Below are positions 36,557 through 45,457 of a DNA stretch of 48,001 nt, piece after piece. Numbering within the stretch: position 1 is the first letter of the stretch; each line of letters begins with the position of its first letter. The position numbers and the translations under genes were made by a program. This DNA is from Nostoc sp. NMS8 (GTDB taxonomy: Bacteria; Cyanobacteriota; Cyanobacteriia; Cyanobacteriales; Nostocaceae). The DNA lies in the NCBI RefSeq assembly GCF_017115045.1, contig NZ_JABXKK010000022.1:1-48001 (forward strand), written 5' to 3'. The notes beneath the pieces are model-generated. The model had not been told where the DNA came from. It saw only the letters and a list, made by a program, of their open reading frames with translations, and searched no databases.

Positions 36557-36905
36557 AGAAATATCTCCAATGGGTAAAACAAAGAAAGCTTTTCTTTTAG
36601 GATCTGCCATGCAGAAAAGATAGCTACTTTATATTACCCAAATCTCGTCCCTTTTTTAGAGGACTTCAGGGACGACTGGGGACTGGGGACTAGCAGTGTC
36701 TATCCTATCCTACGCTTATTGAGAATAGTGCAAGATATGATATCAGTTGTCTGACTTTTAGATGACCCTAAGAAATAACTCAGAGGACTATTGACTCTTC
36801 TGACGTTGACTGATGGCAAAGGTTTCCCAAAAAAAGGTTAGAGGTTGCAGGAAATAATCCCCATTGCCCCTTATCCCCAGAGGGGGCCCCACCATCCCCA
36901 ATCCC
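36557..36905. other. Intergenic region with GGGGACT repeats
   Basis: About 350 bases upstream of psbI. Short tandem GGGGACT (36677-36690) and CCCCTTATCCCC (about 36862-36880) units occur. The psbI promoter must lie in the left part. No coding frame is convincing. Confidence 0.5.
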
Positions 36906-37607
36906 CTATTTCTGAGCTTGAACTTTTGCTATATCTTTGCCAATTCGGTTTTTAATTACTCGTGCAGGTATGCCTACAGCAACAGAGAAAGGAGGAATAT
37001 CTCTATTAACAACTGCTCCCGCACCAATAACACTGCCTTTGCCGATAGTAACGCCATCTAATACTGTTACTCCGTGTCCTAACCAGCAATCATCCTCAAT
37101 CACGATTCCCTTGCGAGTAACACCTTGGTATTTAATCGGCTCTATCGGATCGGCAAAATTATGATTATTGGCATATATCCCTGAATGGGCAGCAATCAAG
37201 CAGTGTTTACCAATTTTAATGTTTCCTGGCCCCTCAATAGACACATTAGGAGCAATGAAGGTATCTTCATCAATTTGTATACACGTATCTTCCAAAGAGC
37301 CGATATCAACGTTACGCTCAATAGCGACTCTATTTCCTAGGTGAATTCTATTATTTTTGTGCCCTCTAGCATCCATCCGCACACCCTTGAAAATATAGAC
37401 TCCACTGCCGATCTCAATACAAGAAGTACCGTTAAATTCAACACCATTTTGAATATACACTGAGTTGCCTATCTGTCCAAAAATACTGCGATACCCCAAA
37501 TTACGCAACTTTGGCCCCAGAATAAGTGTTGGAATATCTCCTAACACAGTTGTTACTAAAAGTTCTTGCGCGCGCTGCAATTTTGAAAAATTTTGCTCGT
37601 TCTGCAT
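36906..37607 (-). CDS. Left-handed beta-helix acyltransferase (acetyltransferase)
   Basis: The 233-residue protein is built of hexapeptide repeats (about 45-210), which fold as a left-handed beta-helix trimer. The stretch KHCLIAAHSGIYANNHNF (about 133-150) contains the histidine-rich loop typical of the catalytic site in WcaF/Maa/NodL-like O-acetyltransferases. CWLGHGVTVLDGVTIGKGSVIGAGAVVNRDIPP near the end is the usual closing segment, and VGIPARVI is the common tail. Such enzymes acetylate sugars in capsules, exopolysaccharides or O-antigens using acetyl-CoA. The acceptor is unknown here. It is not in a visible sugar cluster, but glycosyltransferases occur 7 kb away. The start is the ATG at 37607; an overlapping longer frame at 37501-37770 is a shadow. 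Confidence 0.87.
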   Translation of the reverse strand: MQNEQNFSKLQRAQELLVTTVLGDIPTLILGPKLRNLGYRSIFGQIGNSVYIQNGVEFNGTSCIEIGSGVYIFKGVRMDARGHKNNRIHLGNRVAIERNVDIGSLEDTCIQIDEDTFIAPNVSIEGPGNIKIGKHCLIAAHSGIYANNHNFADPIEPIKYQGVTRKGIVIEDDCWLGHGVTVLDGVTIGKGSVIGAGAVVNRDIPPFSVAVGIPARVIKNRIGKDIAKVQAQK

Positions 37608-38233
37608 GGCTACATATCTCTTTAATCAATTGTTGTTGAGAGTGTTTAAAGTTGTTTTGGCTGTATCCTAATTTTCTGCCAATACCAATAGGCTCTGTCT
37701 GTATTAATACATGAGCTAAGGTAGCAGTATCACAAAAATTTCCCAAGATTTTTAGGTGGGTTTCCAACATTTGAAAAACCAGAGTCTAGCTTTTACTATG
37801 TGAGCAATTATTGAGGTTAGGTGTGTAGAATTACTCAAGTAATATGCACAATTGCGTTAAGTCGCTAGAAGTTTTTGTACTATGATGTACGTAAAACTTT
37901 AGCTCCTTTGTCACAAAATCAATTAACAAAGCAATTTCAGGGCATTGCCAAGTCAAAACTCAGACTCTTAAATTGTCTGATGGGAAAATTTTCTGGTTTA
38001 AATAGGCTACTGTTTTGGTTCTCGGTCAAATTTGAAAAGCTTGCTACCGCTAACAGCACTACTGAAGTAAATAGGGATAGTGTTGTCTATCTTGAGGCTA
38101 TTTCCTCTCAAGCGGTTTTAGTCTTTTGAAACAACTCAGTTTCAAAAGCTATTTGGCAACAAAAAATACATTTAACTAGACTATATTCAAAGTTTAGATA
38201 AAATTTCTGCCTAGCATAACAATGTAATTATTG
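37608..38233. other. Intergenic region, no convincing gene
   Basis: About 630 bases. A 84-codon frame starting at TTG (37875-38129) and an 89-codon frame on the minus strand (37501-37770) are open but have no recognisable features. AT-rich, with no RNA gene seen. Confidence 0.45.
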
Positions 38234-38270
38234 TTGGATTTTATGGGTATTTTGCCCAAATAAAATCCAA
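38234..38270 (-). terminator. Strong hairpin directly after a small ORF
   Basis: TTGGATTTTAT and ATAAAATCCAA form an 11-bp stem, extended inside by GGG/CCC. On the minus strand it begins at the base next to the stop codon of the 38271-38468 frame. No long T-run follows, so it may be an RNA-stabilising 3' structure as much as a terminator. Confidence 0.6.
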
Positions 38271-38468
38271 TTAGGGTGGATTATCTCCCACATCAGCCAT
38301 CACATTGAAGTTAACCATCGGTGCAAACAAGTAAGCGCTTCCCCGACTGCTATGACGGCTTTCTTGCAACGAATTTCTAGAGTATGCTGCTCCAATCATG
38401 TTGCACACGGATGATTTACAGACTAACCAGTTCATGTTGGTAATTACATGAATGATTTTTAATAACAA
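38271..38468 (-). CDS. Small hypothetical protein, 54-65 residues
   Basis: The frame reads from an ATG at 38468, or from a second ATG at about 38435 (MNWLVCKSSVCNMIGAAYS). The product is rich in Ser/Asn with two cysteines in the shorter form's first dozen residues (VCKSSVCN), and ends NVMADVGDNPP. I do not recognise it. Support for a real gene is the strong hairpin that begins at the base after the stop codon. Against it, I see no ribosome-binding site for either start, and the surroundings are otherwise non-coding. It may be a small secreted peptide, a remnant, or a structured RNA. Confidence 0.35.
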   Translation of the reverse strand: MLLKIIHVITNMNWLVCKSSVCNMIGAAYSRNSLQESRHSSRGSAYLFAPMVNFNVMADVGDNPP

Positions 38469-38961
38469 TTGTTTTTAACGATAACACATTTTATTTTGAG
38501 TGGAACACTCTCAAAAAATAAGTTGATTTTCAAGTTGCTTGTTGATGAAAATTCGGAAAATTAGTTATTTTTGTTACTTGAATGATTGCTACTCTGAAAT
38601 ATTTTTATACACTTAGATAAAATCCATTGAGAAGAGAGAGTTGAAAAATGCTGTCAAGGGTTACTTAGAATTTATGTCTATATTTCTACATTTGCTTGTC
38701 CAAGTAATTTTATGATTGGATGTTAAACTCAGAATGATATCTACTATACTTGTGACGTTCACAATATTCTTTTTCTCCATATACTTATATCTAAAAATTT
38801 GTAAATCACCCATTCGGGTGAGCCAAGCGGGTGATGCGTACTTGACATTACTTATTATAAATTCTATTGAAAGAAAGCTAAAACGTAGCTTAGTTTCGAG
38901 GATAAATCCCCAAAAAAACATCAAAGTTCCCAAGTTGAGGTATCGGTTTTAACTCACACAC
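38469..38961. other. Intergenic region with small open frames
   Basis: About 490 AT-rich bases. A plus-strand frame starting TTG at 38716 (or ATG at 38733) encodes an apolar helix (ILVTFTIFFFSIYLYL) and a basic tail to 38952; a minus-strand frame (38661-38933) overlaps it. Around 38808-38833 the motif CACCCATTCGGGTG forms a small hairpin. I cannot tell whether either frame is real; a small membrane protein is possible. Confidence 0.35.
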
Positions 38962-38973
38962 GTGGTTCAAATT

Positions 38974-39297
38974 ATGGCTTTAATTAAAGAAATTGTACAA
39001 GAAGCTCTAACTATCGGCTATTTGAGTGTTGTAGCCGAAGATCAAGTGCGATCGCAGCTTCAAGGTAATTATGATTCAGAAGACCTAGATGCCTGGATCA
39101 TTTTACAGCGAGCGATCGCAGCAGGTGATGTAAAACTTGAGTCGCGCCGAAAAAAAGCTTCTCTCTCTCCTAAAGCCAAAGACGCTTCATCGAGTATCAA
39201 ACTTGCTTATCAAATGGCAGCGGAACTCGCCTATGCAGCAGCTCTAGCTTTAACAATGACAAAAAATACTAAAGATCAGCCTTCATTAGGTGCGTAA
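38974..39297 (+). CDS. Small conserved-type hypothetical protein
   Basis: About 107 residues from ATG at 38974 (MALIKEIVQEALTIGYLSVV); a GTG four codons earlier (38962) is also open. The first part, with GYLSVVAEDQVRSQLQ and YDSEDLDAWIILQRAIAAGDV, follows a pattern I recall from small, helical proteins of unknown function in filamentous cyanobacteria. A basic linker (RRKKASLSPKAK) and an Ala-rich helix (LAYQMAAELAYAAALALT) follow. No signal peptide is present. No function can be assigned. It is transcribed towards glgP, 500 bases away. Confidence 0.7.
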   Translation: MALIKEIVQEALTIGYLSVVAEDQVRSQLQGNYDSEDLDAWIILQRAIAAGDVKLESRRKKASLSPKAKDASSSIKLAYQMAAELAYAAALALTMTKNTKDQPSLGA

Positions 39298-39795
39298 AGT
39301 AACACGTCACTAAGTTATTTTCCTGATTTAGTATCAAAACTTAATACCAAGTAGTTAGCGCTCGCTTTTCCTGGTTAGCTGCTTGGTAAGGTTTTCATCC
39401 GATTCTTATTTATAGCCTTTAGCTCGCAGTTCTTTGTCAGCACAATTTTATTAAGAAATAATTAAAAATTTAACTTTCCTGGACACAGCTATGGGAAATT
39501 TTTACCTTCAGCCAAGAGCCTAAATTGATCCCCGAAAGCAATACTAAAATAAATATAAATTATTTATTCAGAACTAGATTTTTTTAAGTGATACATGCCA
39601 GTAAATGATTAAATCTTAATATACCAAGTACATGGCTGAAAGTAAGGCATAGAATTAGAAACACCTTGGTGTAAACTTTAGCAACGAGGTTAAAAATAAT
39701 TCTCAATGTTTAACAAAGTCATCGCTTTTTCACAAAATACAGTATGAAGAATTGGCAACATTGGTAAAGAGAGTAAACAATAACCATAGCTAAAC
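39298..39795. other. Intergenic region upstream of glgP
   Basis: About 500 AT-rich bases holding the leader and promoter of glgP. I see no open frame with coding character, no terminator with a T-run and no tRNA. Confidence 0.5.
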
Positions 39796-39813
39796 TTGGA
39801 GTTTTGCCAACCT

Positions 39814-42378
39814 ATGCAGCCAATTCGCACATTTAACGTATCCCCTTCACTACCGCCACGACTCGAACCACTACGGCGGCTAGCATATAACTTGCACTGG
39901 GATTGGAACGTTGATACTAAAGATTTATTTCGTCGCTTAGACTCTGACTTGTGGGAGTCTAGCCATCATAATCCAGTGTTAATGTTGGGTACGATCGCTC
40001 AATCGCGGCTTCTGGAAGTTGTCGAAGATGAAGGCTTTCTAGCGCAAATGGATCGCGCTGACCGTCAGTTAGAAGATTATTTGCAAGAGCGCACCTGGTA
40101 TCAGAAACAACGCGAGCAGAAACCAAAGGAATGCTACGCCTATTTTTCGGCAGAATTTGGACTGGTAGATTGTTTGCCGGTCTATTCTGGGGGCTTGGGC
40201 GTTTTGGCGGGGGATCACCTCAAATCTGCCAGTGACCTGGGATTACCACTTGTCGGTGTAGGTTTACTATATCAGCAAGGCTATTTTGCTCAGTATCTCA
40301 ATGCCGATGGTTGGCAGCAAGAACGCTACCTGAGCAATGATTTCTACAATATGCCCTTGCATCTAGAGCGCAATGCCGATGGTTCAGAACTGCGGATTGC
40401 GGTAGATTATCCTGGACGCAAGGTGTATGCCAGAGTTTGGCGCGTACAGGTAGGAACGGTTCCCCTGTATCTAATGGACACCAACGTTGAACCCAACAAT
40501 GTTTACGACCACGACATCACAGATCAGCTGTACGGTGGCGACATCGATATGCGTATCCACCAGGAAATCATGCTGGGGATCGGTGGTGTGCAAATGCTCA
40601 AGGCTTTGGGGCTGAAAGTCACCGCCTACCACATGAATGAAGGCCACGCCGCCTTCTCTGCCCTAGAGCGCATCCGCTTGCTGATTCAGGAAGAGGGACT
40701 GAATTATCCCCAAGCTAAACAGGTGGTGGCTTCCAGTAATATCTTTACTACCCACACGCCAGTACCAGCAGGGATTGACTTGTTCGCTCCCGACAAAATG
40801 CTCCACTACTTGGGGTACTATGCAGAGATATTTGGGTTGCCCAAAGAGCAATTTTTAGGACTGGGGCGCGAGAATACAGGCGATTTATCTGGGCCTTTCA
40901 GTATGGCGGTGCTGGCGCTGAAAATGGCAACATTTTCTAACGGTGTAGCACAACTGCACGGTGTAGTGTCGCGGCAAATGTTCCAGGGTTTATGGCAGAA
41001 AGTGCCAGTAGAAGAAGTACCGATCGCCGCAATTACCAACGGTGTCCATGCTCGGAGTTGTGTTGCGAAATCGACTCAAGAGTTATACGATCGCTACCTG
41101 GGGCCAAATTGGTCATCAGCACCGCCAGATAGCCCATTGTGGGAGCGGATGGAAGCCATACCCGACGAGGAATTGTGGCGCAATCACGAACGTTGCCGCT
41201 TAGATATGGTTTTGTATGTGCGAGAGCATTTGGTTAAGCATTTGACCGATCGCGGCGCTTCGGCTTCCGAAATTGTCCAAGCCCAAGAAGTTTTAGATCC
41301 TTACGCTTTCACCATTGGCTTTGCCCGTCGCTTTGCCACCTACAAGCGCGCCACTCTCTGGATGCGTGATTTGGATCGGATTAAGCGGCTTCTGCTGGCT
41401 AACAAAGACCGGAAAGTGCAATTTGTCATAGCAGGTAAAGCGCATCCCAAAGATATACCAGGTAAAGAACTGATCCGCGATATCAATCACTTTATCCGCG
41501 AACAGCATTTAGAAAAACAGGTAGTGTTTGTTCCCAATTACGACATTTACATCTCTCGGTTGATGGTTGCGGGTTGCGATATCTGGTTAAATACACCGCG
41601 TCGTCCACGCGAAGCCTCTGGTACTAGTGGCATGAAAGCCGCCATGAATGGATTGCCGAATTTAAGTGTACTAGATGGCTGGTGGGATGAAGCTGATTAC
41701 GTCCGCACGGGTTGGGCGATTGGACATGGAGAGAATTATGACGATCCCAACTACCAAGATGAAGTAGAAGCTAACGCTCTCTACGAGTTGTTAGAAAAGG
41801 AAGTTGTTCCGCTATTTTATGACCACCGCGATACTGATGGCTTACCCCGTCCCTGGGTTGCCAAAATGAAGGATGCAATTCGGTTGAATTGTCCATTCTT
41901 TAATACCGCGCGCATGGTAGGAGAATATGCACAGCGAGCTTATTTCCCAGCTAGCGATCGCTATCATACCCTGACTGTTGATAACTATGCCCCAGCCAAA
42001 GAACTAGCTGCTTGGAAAGAAAAACTGGGCGAACACTGGTTCAACATCAGAATCAAAGATGTTGACATATCGGCAGTTTCGGACATTGAGGTTAACCAAA
42101 CCGTTGCTGTTAAAGCCAAGGTTGACTTAGCAACTTTGAACAATAATGATGTGCAGGTGGAGTTATATCAAGGTGCGATCGATGCCAATGGTGAGATTGT
42201 CAACGCTGTATCGGTGGTGATGGATTACCAAGGTGAGGATGCACAGCAATTGAGTATTTACACAGGTAATATCACTTATACCGCTTCTGGTTTGCAAGGC
42301 TTGTCTTTGCGCGTATTGCCGAAAAATAAAAATCTGGCTAATCCTTATGAACCAAGGTTGATTGCTTGGGCAGAATAA
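39814..42378 (+). CDS. glgP: Alpha-glucan (glycogen) phosphorylase
   Basis: The enzyme releases glucose-1-phosphate from the ends of glycogen with inorganic phosphate, using PLP. The chain of 854 residues is the shorter bacterial form with an N-terminal LEPLRRLAYNLHWDWN segment. YFSAEFGL and GGLGVLAGDHLKSASDLGLPLVGVGLLY line the glucan site. HMNEGHAAFSALERI, THTPVPAGIDLF and ITNGVHARSC follow. The PLP lysine is K608 in EASGTSGMKAAMNG. An Ig-like C-terminal tail (about 745-854) follows. I chose the ATG at 39814 because the family starts there; the frame extends 6 codons to a TTG, with GGAG about 12 bases before the ATG. A strong intrinsic terminator follows at 42411-42447. It is probably a single-gene unit for carbon reserve use in the dark. 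Confidence 0.95.
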   Translation: MQPIRTFNVSPSLPPRLEPLRRLAYNLHWDWNVDTKDLFRRLDSDLWESSHHNPVLMLGTIAQSRLLEVVEDEGFLAQMDRADRQLEDYLQERTWYQKQREQKPKECYAYFSAEFGLVDCLPVYSGGLGVLAGDHLKSASDLGLPLVGVGLLYQQGYFAQYLNADGWQQERYLSNDFYNMPLHLERNADGSELRIAVDYPGRKVYARVWRVQVGTVPLYLMDTNVEPNNVYDHDITDQLYGGDIDMRIHQEIMLGIGGVQMLKALGLKVTAYHMNEGHAAFSALERIRLLIQEEGLNYPQAKQVVASSNIFTTHTPVPAGIDLFAPDKMLHYLGYYAEIFGLPKEQFLGLGRENTGDLSGPFSMAVLALKMATFSNGVAQLHGVVSRQMFQGLWQKVPVEEVPIAAITNGVHARSCVAKSTQELYDRYLGPNWSSAPPDSPLWERMEAIPDEELWRNHERCRLDMVLYVREHLVKHLTDRGASASEIVQAQEVLDPYAFTIGFARRFATYKRATLWMRDLDRIKRLLLANKDRKVQFVIAGKAHPKDIPGKELIRDINHFIREQHLEKQVVFVPNYDIYISRLMVAGCDIWLNTPRRPREASGTSGMKAAMNGLPNLSVLDGWWDEADYVRTGWAIGHGENYDDPNYQDEVEANALYELLEKEVVPLFYDHRDTDGLPRPWVAKMKDAIRLNCPFFNTARMVGEYAQRAYFPASDRYHTLTVDNYAPAKELAAWKEKLGEHWFNIRIKDVDISAVSDIEVNQTVAVKAKVDLATLNNNDVQVELYQGAIDANGEIVNAVSVVMDYQGEDAQQLSIYTGNITYTASGLQGLSLRVLPKNKNLANPYEPRLIAWAE

Positions 42379-42410
42379 GAATGCTGAGTAGTTTTTGAAT
42401 ACTCAAAACG

Positions 42411-42447
42411 AGGCGTTGCTGATTTAAGTTGAGCAACGCCTTTTTTT
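42411..42447 (+). terminator. Intrinsic terminator after glgP
   Basis: AGGCGTTGCT and AGCAACGCCT form a perfect 10-bp stem around an 11-base loop, followed directly by TTTTTTT. It lies about 30 bases after the glgP stop and separates glgP from the toxin-antitoxin-like pair. Confidence 0.92.
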
Positions 42448-42508
42448 GTGCGATACAGTCAGACCCCAAAAATAATTATTGCTAGAATGATGAGGAATTA
42501 TAAGAGAA

Positions 42509-42784
42509 ATGCGATTTGACTGGGATAATCACAAAAGTCAGCTTCTTAAGCAAAATAGGGGATACTCCTTGGAAGAGGTTGCTACTATTTTAGCAGGCGA
42601 CTATGTAGAACAAATAAAACGAGATGATCCAGAACAATTTATTGCTATTGGATATCTAGGAAACAGCCTTTTATCGGTCATTTACGAAGTTCGTTCTGAT
42701 GATGAAGGGGAATATATTTGGTTAATTACTTATTGGACAAGTACAAGACGGGAGAGAGAAATCTATGAACAATATTTCTATTGA
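42509..42784 (+). CDS. BrnT-like toxin of a type II toxin-antitoxin pair
   Basis: The 91-residue protein starts MRFDWDNHKSQLLKQNRGYSLEEV, the pattern of BrnT ribonuclease toxins (FEWDxxKxxxNxxKHGVSFEEA). IAIGYLGNSLLSVIYEVR and LITYWTSTRREREIYEQYF correspond to the later strands and the terminal helix (typically ISARxAxxxERxxYE). Canonical BrnT conserves an HGV triplet and the Arg/Ala of ISARxA; here these read RGY and WTSTRRERE, so activity is uncertain. BrnT cleaves RNA and is blocked by a ribbon-helix-helix antitoxin. The next gene encodes such a protein and overlaps this one by 20 bases, the usual toxin-first arrangement. The start ATG is preceded by AT-rich DNA after the glgP terminator. 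Confidence 0.78.
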   Translation: MRFDWDNHKSQLLKQNRGYSLEEVATILAGDYVEQIKRDDPEQFIAIGYLGNSLLSVIYEVRSDDEGEYIWLITYWTSTRREREIYEQYFY

Positions 42785-43058
42785 AGAACTTGAGGAGAAA
42801 ATTGAGTTAGGAGAGGAAGTCATCGATCGTTATTTTGACTCCACGACAACAAGAGTCGGAACGCCTCATCAAATGACTTCACGAAGAGGACAGGATATAG
42901 TGACAACAAACCTTGAAATTCCTAGTCCAATGCTAAACGAACTGGACAACATGGCAACTGAACTCAATATTAGCCGTCAAGCTGTAATTAAAATGATGCT
43001 AAGATGCGCTCTTGATGAATACTATCTAGACAAGAACCAGATTAAATCAGAAATTTGA
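42765..43058 (+). CDS. Ribbon-helix-helix antitoxin-like protein
   Basis: The 97-residue protein has an acidic N-terminal half (MNNISIEELEEKIELGEEVI) and a C-terminal ribbon-helix-helix segment (VTTNLEIPSPMLNELDNMATELNISRQAVIKMMLRCALDEYY, about 46-87), like CopG/BrnA antitoxins. In BrnA the C-terminal domain binds the operator DNA and the N-terminal part holds the toxin; here the acidic part would contact the toxin. The gene starts inside the last 20 bases of the BrnT-like gene, so translation is coupled. No full operator is recognised, but autoregulation through the upstream region is expected from the family. Confidence 0.78.
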   Translation: MNNISIEELEEKIELGEEVIDRYFDSTTTRVGTPHQMTSRRGQDIVTTNLEIPSPMLNELDNMATELNISRQAVIKMMLRCALDEYYLDKNQIKSEI

Positions 43059-43123
43059 TTGCGTAGCTTCAGGCAGGTACAGTAATCTAAATTCCTCTGA
43101 AGCAGCATACGCGAAGCCTTATC

Positions 43124-43876
43124 TCAAATTCTTTGAGGAATGACAATATAGCCAGTGGTGCGATCGCCTAATACTAAGTTACGTTCTTCTCCCCAATACC
43201 ACCAATATGCAGCAATGTAAGCACAAACTAGACTATCTAGTTTATCTTCAGTTGCTTTGAGGGCTGCGCCTGTGGTGGGGATTTTAAGAAGGAACGTAGA
43301 GGCATCAGGGAATTGCTGTAGACTACCGCAGAGACGCAGAGGAGGGGAGAATAAGGGGAGGATATCGAGAAGATAATTTTGGAGTTTGATTAGTTCTAGG
43401 CGGCGATCGCTGAGGCGTCCTTTTTTGTATTTGAGGATGCGTTCTAAGTTGAATAGGTTAACGATTGCTGGGTGGGGGAATACTTCTATTTGATATCTGC
43501 CAAGTTTTTGCGGTTCGATGGTGGGTGCGTGTAGATAGCCGCGTGATTCTAATTCTAAGCCAAAGTTGATAGTGCGATCGGCAAAGGGTAGGTTTTGATT
43601 AGCTGGGTAGCATCCTGCATGATATTTACCAAAGTACTTGTGGCTGAGTTTGTCGGGGAGACGACTCCCACTAGCGTTAGGTATGAGGGTAGGCGCATCT
43701 ACGGCGATGATAGCTGGTTCATCTAATTTGACAGTGCAATCGATCCAGGTGAGGATGTCTGCAATGGCATCTTTGCGGTCTAAATCAAGTAGTTGCAGTT
43801 GTCCATCTATCCATTCTAAACAGCATAATCCACTTGGTTGCGATCGCCAGCCTAAATCAATGCCAATAAATTTCAT
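43124..43876 (-). CDS. DUF429 protein (RNase-H-like fold)
   Basis: The protein of about 250 residues begins MKFIGIDLGWRSQPSGLCC, with the first Asp of an RNase-H-like fold, followed by AIIAVDAPTLIPN and RLPDKLSHKYFGKYHAGCYPAN. The end has TEDKLDSLVCAYIAAYWW, the conserved Asp/helix. This fits DUF429, a family of predicted nucleases of unknown role. A second ATG two codons earlier (43882) is possible. The gene is convergent with the toxin-antitoxin-like pair, whose last stop lies 65 bases away. It is divergent from the glycosyltransferase gene to its right. Whether it is enzymatically active cannot be told. Confidence 0.78.
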   Translation of the reverse strand: MKFIGIDLGWRSQPSGLCCLEWIDGQLQLLDLDRKDAIADILTWIDCTVKLDEPAIIAVDAPTLIPNASGSRLPDKLSHKYFGKYHAGCYPANQNLPFADRTINFGLELESRGYLHAPTIEPQKLGRYQIEVFPHPAIVNLFNLERILKYKKGRLSDRRLELIKLQNYLLDILPLFSPPLRLCGSLQQFPDASTFLLKIPTTGAALKATEDKLDSLVCAYIAAYWWYWGEERNLVLGDRTTGYIVIPQRI

Positions 43877-44027
43877 GGTCATAACACGAATTTGCGATTA
43901 TTTTCGCATTTTCGGGCAACCATTTACCTAAATTTACTTGCTAAAAATTGTAATGAATAATCTTATAATCTTAGGCAGCTTGTCTTAATTTATTTTATTC
44001 GGCAATAAGTTAATCAAGATTATTCCC

Positions 44028-45287
44028 ATGAAAATTTTATTTTTACATCCCAACTTTCCCTCACAATTTCGCAACCTAGCGATAGTTTTAGGTAAAGATC
44101 CTAATTACCAAGTCGTCTTTGGGACAAATCGTCGTGAAGGTGAAATAGCTGGCGTTTATAAAGCTATTTATACTCCTTCTCGTGAAGCGGCTCCCCAAAC
44201 CCATCACTACGTTCGTAATCTGGAAAATGCTGTTCTGACTGCTCAGGCTGTTTATCGTGTGGCAGAAAAATTAAAAGCTGAGGGTTTTATTCCAGATATA
44301 GTTTATGGTCATTCTGGTTGGGGGCCAACTTTATTTATGAAAGATGTTTTCCCCAAAGCAGAATTATTGTGTTATTTTGAGTGGTTTTATCATGCTCACG
44401 GTTCCGATGCAGATTTTGATCCGCATGAACCACTGAATGCTGATGATGAATGCCGCATCCGTGTGAAAAATGCGCCGATTTTGACTGATTTATATAGCTG
44501 CGATCGCGGTCTTTCTCCGACGAATTGGCAGCGGCAGCAGTTTCCTAAAGAATATCATCGGAAACTCACTGTAATTCATGATGGTGTTGATACCCAATAT
44601 TTTGTTCCTAAACCAGGAGCAAAGTTAGTTTTACCAAGAATAAATCTGGATCTTTCCGATGTCGAAGAGTTGGTAACTTATGTAGGACGGGGGATGGAAC
44701 CTTATAGAGGTTTTCCGCAGTTTATGGAAACAGTGGCGCTACTTCAGCAGCGACGACCTAAGTGCCATGTAGTAATTGTGGGAGAAGATCGGGTTGCTTA
44801 TGGTAAAAATCTCCCTGATGGAAAGACTTATAAACAATTAATGCTAGAAAAATTATCTTTGGATTTATCGAGGCTGCACTTTACAGATAGGCTTCCTTAC
44901 AATGAATATCTTCAGGTTTTACAAGCTTCTTCTGTTCATGTTTATTTAACCCGTCCTTTTGTATTATCTTGGTCAATGTTAGAGGTAATGGCAGCAGGAT
45001 GTTTACTTGTAGCTTCTAAGACTTCGCCAGTATTAGAAGTTGTACAGGATAATGTGAATGGACTGTTAGTAGATTTCTTTTCTCCCGATAATATTGCTAA
45101 TCGCGTTGAAGAGGCGCTGAATAATCCCCAAGAGATGAGTGCAATTCGTGTAAATGCGCGAGAAACAATTCTGAAGCGTTATGATTTAGCAAAACTGTTA
45201 CCACAACATTTGCAATGGATGTTCGCTGGCAAGAATTCTGATAGTTTGAAAAAGCGCCCAATTTCTAAAGGATTTGGCAGAAATTAA
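44028..45287 (+). CDS. Family 4 (GT-B) glycosyltransferase
   Basis: The 419-residue protein begins MKILFLHPNFPSQFRNLAIVL, typical of GT4 enzymes. The donor-site half includes LVTYVGRGMEPYRGFPQFMETVALL, VHVYLTRPFVLSWSMLEVMAAGCLLVASKTSPVLEVV and NGLLVDFFSPDNIANRVEEAL. The EX7E-type site is present as SWSMLEVMAAG. GT4 enzymes transfer a sugar from a nucleotide donor; here the donor and acceptor are unknown. The product is probably a cell-surface polysaccharide or glycolipid. The next gene on the same strand, also sugar-related by sequence, starts 170 bases later, after ATGACTA repeats. The chain is complete. Confidence 0.9.
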   Translation: MKILFLHPNFPSQFRNLAIVLGKDPNYQVVFGTNRREGEIAGVYKAIYTPSREAAPQTHHYVRNLENAVLTAQAVYRVAEKLKAEGFIPDIVYGHSGWGPTLFMKDVFPKAELLCYFEWFYHAHGSDADFDPHEPLNADDECRIRVKNAPILTDLYSCDRGLSPTNWQRQQFPKEYHRKLTVIHDGVDTQYFVPKPGAKLVLPRINLDLSDVEELVTYVGRGMEPYRGFPQFMETVALLQQRRPKCHVVIVGEDRVAYGKNLPDGKTYKQLMLEKLSLDLSRLHFTDRLPYNEYLQVLQASSVHVYLTRPFVLSWSMLEVMAAGCLLVASKTSPVLEVVQDNVNGLLVDFFSPDNIANRVEEALNNPQEMSAIRVNARETILKRYDLAKLLPQHLQWMFAGKNSDSLKKRPISKGFGRN

Positions 45288-45292
45288 GTAAA

Positions 45293-45440
45293 TTCGTCAT
45301 TAGTCATTAGCCTCTTGTATAAATATTTTTGTTTCAAACAAAGGCGCAAAGAAAAGCCTGAAAATAACGACTTTTGTAAGAAGCATATTAATTATTTATT
45401 CGTTATTGGGAAATAACTAATGACTAATGACTAATAAATA
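45293..45440. repeat. Paired ATGACTA tandem repeats
   Basis: TCATTAGTCATTAG at about 45297-45310 and AATGACTAATGACTAAT at about 45418-45434 are inverted copies about 110 bases apart, between two glycosyltransferase genes. They could pair as a stem at the ends of the gap. Confidence 0.65.
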
Positions 45441-45457
45441 CAAAAGCGATATTTAAA

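Noticed and set aside
37501..37770. 89-codon frame overlapping the acyltransferase start
   Set aside because: Overlaps a clear gene in another frame and shows no family resemblance.
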